In this document: in pieces, positions 5,429-7,944 of the stretch
Numbering within the stretch: position 1 is the first letter of the stretch
How the letters are laid out: every line of letters starts with the position of its first letter
DNA from: Spirochaetaceae bacterium
Lineage (GTDB): Bacteria > Spirochaetota > Spirochaetia > Treponematales > Breznakiellaceae
Reading direction: 5' to 3'
NCBI GenBank assembly: GCA_031278935.1
Contig: JAITJK010000036.1
Span: forward strand, 1 to 7,944
Length of the DNA: 7,944 bases
Program-made: the position numbers and the translations under genes
The notes under the pieces: model-generated
Told to the model about the DNA's origin: nothing
What the model saw: the letters and a program-made list of their open reading frames with translations, nothing else
Databases searched by the model: none

Positions 5429-5968
5429 ATGCACAAACTCAGGATGGCAGGATTACTCGTACTTGGTTTGTATGCCCTGGGACGGATGCCCGGGGCGGAA
5501 AACGAGCCCCCCGGAAGTTCCGTACCCGAGGCCCTGCGAAGGCCCCAGCGGGGAGAAGCGCCGCGCTACCCCCAGGACACGATTATTGGGCCTTTAGGCC
5601 GGGGAGAGGCTCAGGAGAGCGCTTACGCCTTCGCGGTGGAGGCGCTTAAGGCATTGGTGCGGAATACGCAGAACACCGCAGTTGTGCAGGGTTTGGATGG
5701 CGAAAAGGCCGCGGAGTACCAAGAGGTCCTGCAAGGCATTAAGGCGCATACATTCCGTATCGGTAGCGGTAGGAAAGAAGCGGATGGCAGTACCTCCTTT
5801 GTGGTCCGTTTTGTGGGCCGGGACCAGTGGATAAGTGGGGAATTGTACCTGTACGTCGAAGAGGGGGCATGGAAAGTGGAGGAACTGATTCTGGAAGAAG
5901 CCCAGGATACTAAAGAAGGAAACGACCCCTATCCCGTGGACTACGCCCCCTACGAACGACTTTTCTAA
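5429..5968 (+). CDS. Small exported protein of unknown function, possible NTF2-like C-terminal domain
   Basis: I do not recognise a named family. The 179-residue product starts with a basic-hydrophobic segment (residues 1-19) resembling a signal peptide, with possible cleavage after PGA at 21-23; there is no lipobox cysteine, so it would be periplasmic or secreted rather than lipidated. Residues 24-60 are rich in Pro, Arg and Gly and probably unstructured. Residues 62-158 alternate a helix (AYAFAVEALKALV) with strands (STSFVVRFV, SGELYLYVEEGAWKVEELIL), a pattern like NTF2-like or DUF4878-type small domains; this is a guess from the pattern. It ends with a Pro/Tyr-rich tail (DPYPVDYAPYERLF). 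It follows the HExxH gene by 16 bases and is probably co-transcribed with it, but one product is cytoplasmic and the other exported, so a direct partnership is not obvious. Confidence 0.75.
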   Translation: MHKLRMAGLLVLGLYALGRMPGAENEPPGSSVPEALRRPQRGEAPRYPQDTIIGPLGRGEAQESAYAFAVEALKALVRNTQNTAVVQGLDGEKAAEYQEVLQGIKAHTFRIGSGRKEADGSTSFVVRFVGRDQWISGELYLYVEEGAWKVEELILEEAQDTKEGNDPYPVDYAPYERLF

Positions 5969-6013
5969 CTCGTGCCATAATTTTACCCCGCTGGTAGGGA
6001 CGGGTATTAACGG

Positions 6014-7924
6014 TCATTCGGGTAATTCGCGCTGCGTAAGTCGCTCCTGGGCGGCTTGCTGGTCTTCCAGGGCAAGGGTCGCCGCCGCCCGGACCGTTCG
6101 CGCCAGGGTTTCGCTTATCTTGCACGCTTCGGCCATACTCCGGGGGTCCACTTGGGCGATAGCTGCGATATGGCCATAGGTTTTCATGATTCGCGCTGCT
6201 CGCTTAGGACCAATCCCGTCGATGGACTCCAGGATGGGGAACGAAAGGTCCTGGGAACGCAGCCGTTGGTTCAAAGACGTAGCAAAGCGGTGGGTTTCAT
6301 CCCGCACAAACTGTAGCACCTTAAGGCCTTCGGAGCGCTTGGAAAGGCGGATGGGTTCAGCCTTTTGAGGGAGCCACAGTTCTTCATCCCGTTTGGCCAA
6401 GCCCACCACGTCGCAGTCGAGGCCCAAGGCGTCCAGCACTCCCTTGGCCGCGTTCACCTGGCCGATCCCTCCGTCTACCAGTACCAGGTCTGGCGGTTCT
6501 TTGCCTTCCTGAAGAAGCCGGCTATAGCGGCGCCCCACCGCTTCCCGCATGGCGGCGAAGTCGTCCACCACCCCTACCACGGTACGCAGCTTAAAATACC
6601 GATAATTCTTCCGGTCCGGTCTTCCCTGGGTAAAGGTAACCAACGACGCTACGGGGTGCTTGCCCTGGAGCTGGGCAATGTCAAAGCCCTCGTTCCGTTT
6701 CGGTTTCCGGGTAAGCCCTAAGGCCTGGACGAGCTCGTCCAGCGCCGGGCCTGCTCCCCGCTCTTTCAGCCTAAGCCGGAGATCTTCCTGGGCGTTTTGC
6801 TGGGCCATGGCGAGAACCGCCCGGTGGCGGCGATCCGATCCCAGTGCTGAAGCCTTTTCGTCTAGGGAACGGATCCCCGGAGCATACCCAAAATGTTCCT
6901 CAAACCAGCGAGTGAGGGCCGTGAAATCCCCCTCGTCCGCTTCGGTCCATGCCCTCACGTAGATCTGGGCCGGCGGAGGGCGTTCCGGGGTATAGTAGGC
7001 TGCGGCAAAGGTTTCAAGGGATTCTCCCTCGGTGGCGGCGGAGCGAGTACGGAAGAGGTCCCGGCCAATCATCTTGCCCTCCCGCAGGGAAAAAACCGTA
7101 AAGGTACAGATAACTCCCTCGCCGGCCCAGGCAATATAATCCCGGGCCTCCGGGTCCCGGTCTACCAGGGTGGGATGCTGGCCCTTAAGGTCCTCTATGG
7201 CCTTAATCGTGTCCCGAAACAGCACGGCCCGTTCAAAGCGTAGCGCCTTGGCCTCGCGATGCATCTGCACCGAGAGGTCCATGACGACGGATTCCATCGA
7301 ACCCTGGTCGGCAAGGAGCCGCCGTACCCGCTGGATATGGACCTGGTAGGCTTCCTGACTGATAGTGCCGCAGCAGGGCGCAAGGCACCGGTTAATATGG
7401 TAATACATACAGGGGCTTTCTCGTTTCCGAAAGATCCGGCACTTCCGTAGGGGAAACAGCTTGTCTATCCCCGCTAGGAGGGTATCCACCGCGTGAATCT
7501 GGGGAAAAGGACCGAAGTATTGGGACGAATCGGTGATGATATGCCGGGTCTTGAAGACCCGGGGAAAAGGCTCGGCGGTGATACGAATGACCGGATAGGT
7601 CTTCCCATCTTTAAGGTTGATGTTGTATTTGGGGGTGTGCTGCTTGATGAGGGTGTTTTCCAGAAGCAGCGCCTCGTATTCATTGGCCACGATGATGGTT
7701 TCGATGCTCCGGGCGTGATGGACCAGGGCCCGGGTCTTAGGGTCCTTCGTCCCAGCAAAATAGGACTTGAGTCGGTTCCGCAGTACCCGGGCTTTCCCTA
7801 CGTAGATGACCCGGTTTTCCTCGTCCCGCCACAAGTACACTCCGGGCGCGGCCGGGGCCGCAAGGGAGCGTTCCTTGAGGGCCGCATAAATTGGGGAATC
7901 TTGCTTAAACCCTGGTGAATTCAT
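6014..7924 (-). CDS. uvrC: Excinuclease ABC subunit C
   Basis: The 636-residue nuclease of nucleotide excision repair, which cuts on both sides of a lesion loaded by UvrA and UvrB. The N-terminal GIY-YIG domain (GVY at 28-30, IYVGKA at 40-45, Glu89 in LLLEN) makes the 3' incision. Cys162, Cys172, Cys180 and Cys184 match the cysteine set reported to hold a 4Fe-4S cluster in E. coli UvrC. The UVR segment near 222-247 contacts UvrB. The RNase H-like domain for the 5' cut has Asp415 (FDIAQLQG), Asp455, Asp484 (LVDGG) and His545 (RDETH). A helix-hairpin-helix region spans roughly 564-600. All key residues are present and length is normal. The stop lies 45 bases from the convergent exported-protein gene. 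Only 20 bases precede the ATG in the window; they show no Shine-Dalgarno site, and no promoter can be assigned. Confidence 0.98.
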   Translation of the reverse strand: MNSPGFKQDSPIYAALKERSLAAPAAPGVYLWRDEENRVIYVGKARVLRNRLKSYFAGTKDPKTRALVHHARSIETIIVANEYEALLLENTLIKQHTPKYNINLKDGKTYPVIRITAEPFPRVFKTRHIITDSSQYFGPFPQIHAVDTLLAGIDKLFPLRKCRIFRKRESPCMYYHINRCLAPCCGTISQEAYQVHIQRVRRLLADQGSMESVVMDLSVQMHREAKALRFERAVLFRDTIKAIEDLKGQHPTLVDRDPEARDYIAWAGEGVICTFTVFSLREGKMIGRDLFRTRSAATEGESLETFAAAYYTPERPPPAQIYVRAWTEADEGDFTALTRWFEEHFGYAPGIRSLDEKASALGSDRRHRAVLAMAQQNAQEDLRLRLKERGAGPALDELVQALGLTRKPKRNEGFDIAQLQGKHPVASLVTFTQGRPDRKNYRYFKLRTVVGVVDDFAAMREAVGRRYSRLLQEGKEPPDLVLVDGGIGQVNAAKGVLDALGLDCDVVGLAKRDEELWLPQKAEPIRLSKRSEGLKVLQFVRDETHRFATSLNQRLRSQDLSFPILESIDGIGPKRAARIMKTYGHIAAIAQVDPRSMAEACKISETLARTVRAAATLALEDQQAAQERLTQRELPE

Positions 7925-7944
7925 GGCGGTTTCTACCGATAAAC

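Noticed and set aside
5984..6006. TACCC...GGGTA inverted repeat between the exported-protein gene and uvrC
   Set aside because: Only five base pairs with a 13-base loop and no U-tract on either side, too weak to call a bidirectional terminator.

Overview
The window carries seven protein-coding genes and looks like ordinary chromosome of a spirochaete, most likely a Treponema. The clues are a large LplA-type sugar-binding lipoprotein with a spirochaete-style signal peptide, moderately GC-rich DNA with AT-rich intergenic palindromes, and the general character of the proteins. The assignment rests on recognition by eye, with no ribosomal RNA or marker tree, so it is moderate at best. No phage, insertion sequence, CRISPR array, tRNA or rRNA was seen.

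Layout: 1-185 is non-coding and holds several inverted repeats plus a strong-looking minus-strand extended -10 box pointing out of the left edge. metK (S-adenosylmethionine synthetase) lies on the minus strand at 186-1352. A 142-base divergent spacer separates it from a small copper-chaperone-like HMA protein (1495-1701, plus) that has its own promoter. This runs convergently into a solute-binding lipoprotein gene (1809-3434, minus). A 406-base divergent spacer (3435-3840) follows, with a terminator-like structure, a 12-base palindrome and the rsmE promoter. A three-gene plus-strand run comes next: rsmE (3841-4602, 16S rRNA methyltransferase), an SprT-like zinc-peptidase-type protein with a helical C-terminal half (4606-5412), and a small exported protein (5429-5968). 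uvrC (6014-7924, minus) converges on this run; its upstream region is cut off 20 bases past the start.

Most of the content is housekeeping: SAM synthesis (MetK), a SAM-consuming rRNA methyltransferase (RsmE), nucleotide excision repair (UvrC), metal handling and sugar capture. The least explained parts are the HExxH protein, which joins a probable zinc-peptidase domain to a possible DNA-binding helical region and a coiled coil, and the exported protein behind it. A second theme is translation initiation. The genes at 1352, 1495, 3434 and 5429 have clear Shine-Dalgarno sites. rsmE and the HExxH gene do not, and each has a TATACT box 6-7 bases before its ATG, suggesting leaderless transcripts, or stop-start coupling for the second. 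I found no convincing evidence of a wholly new multi-gene system.
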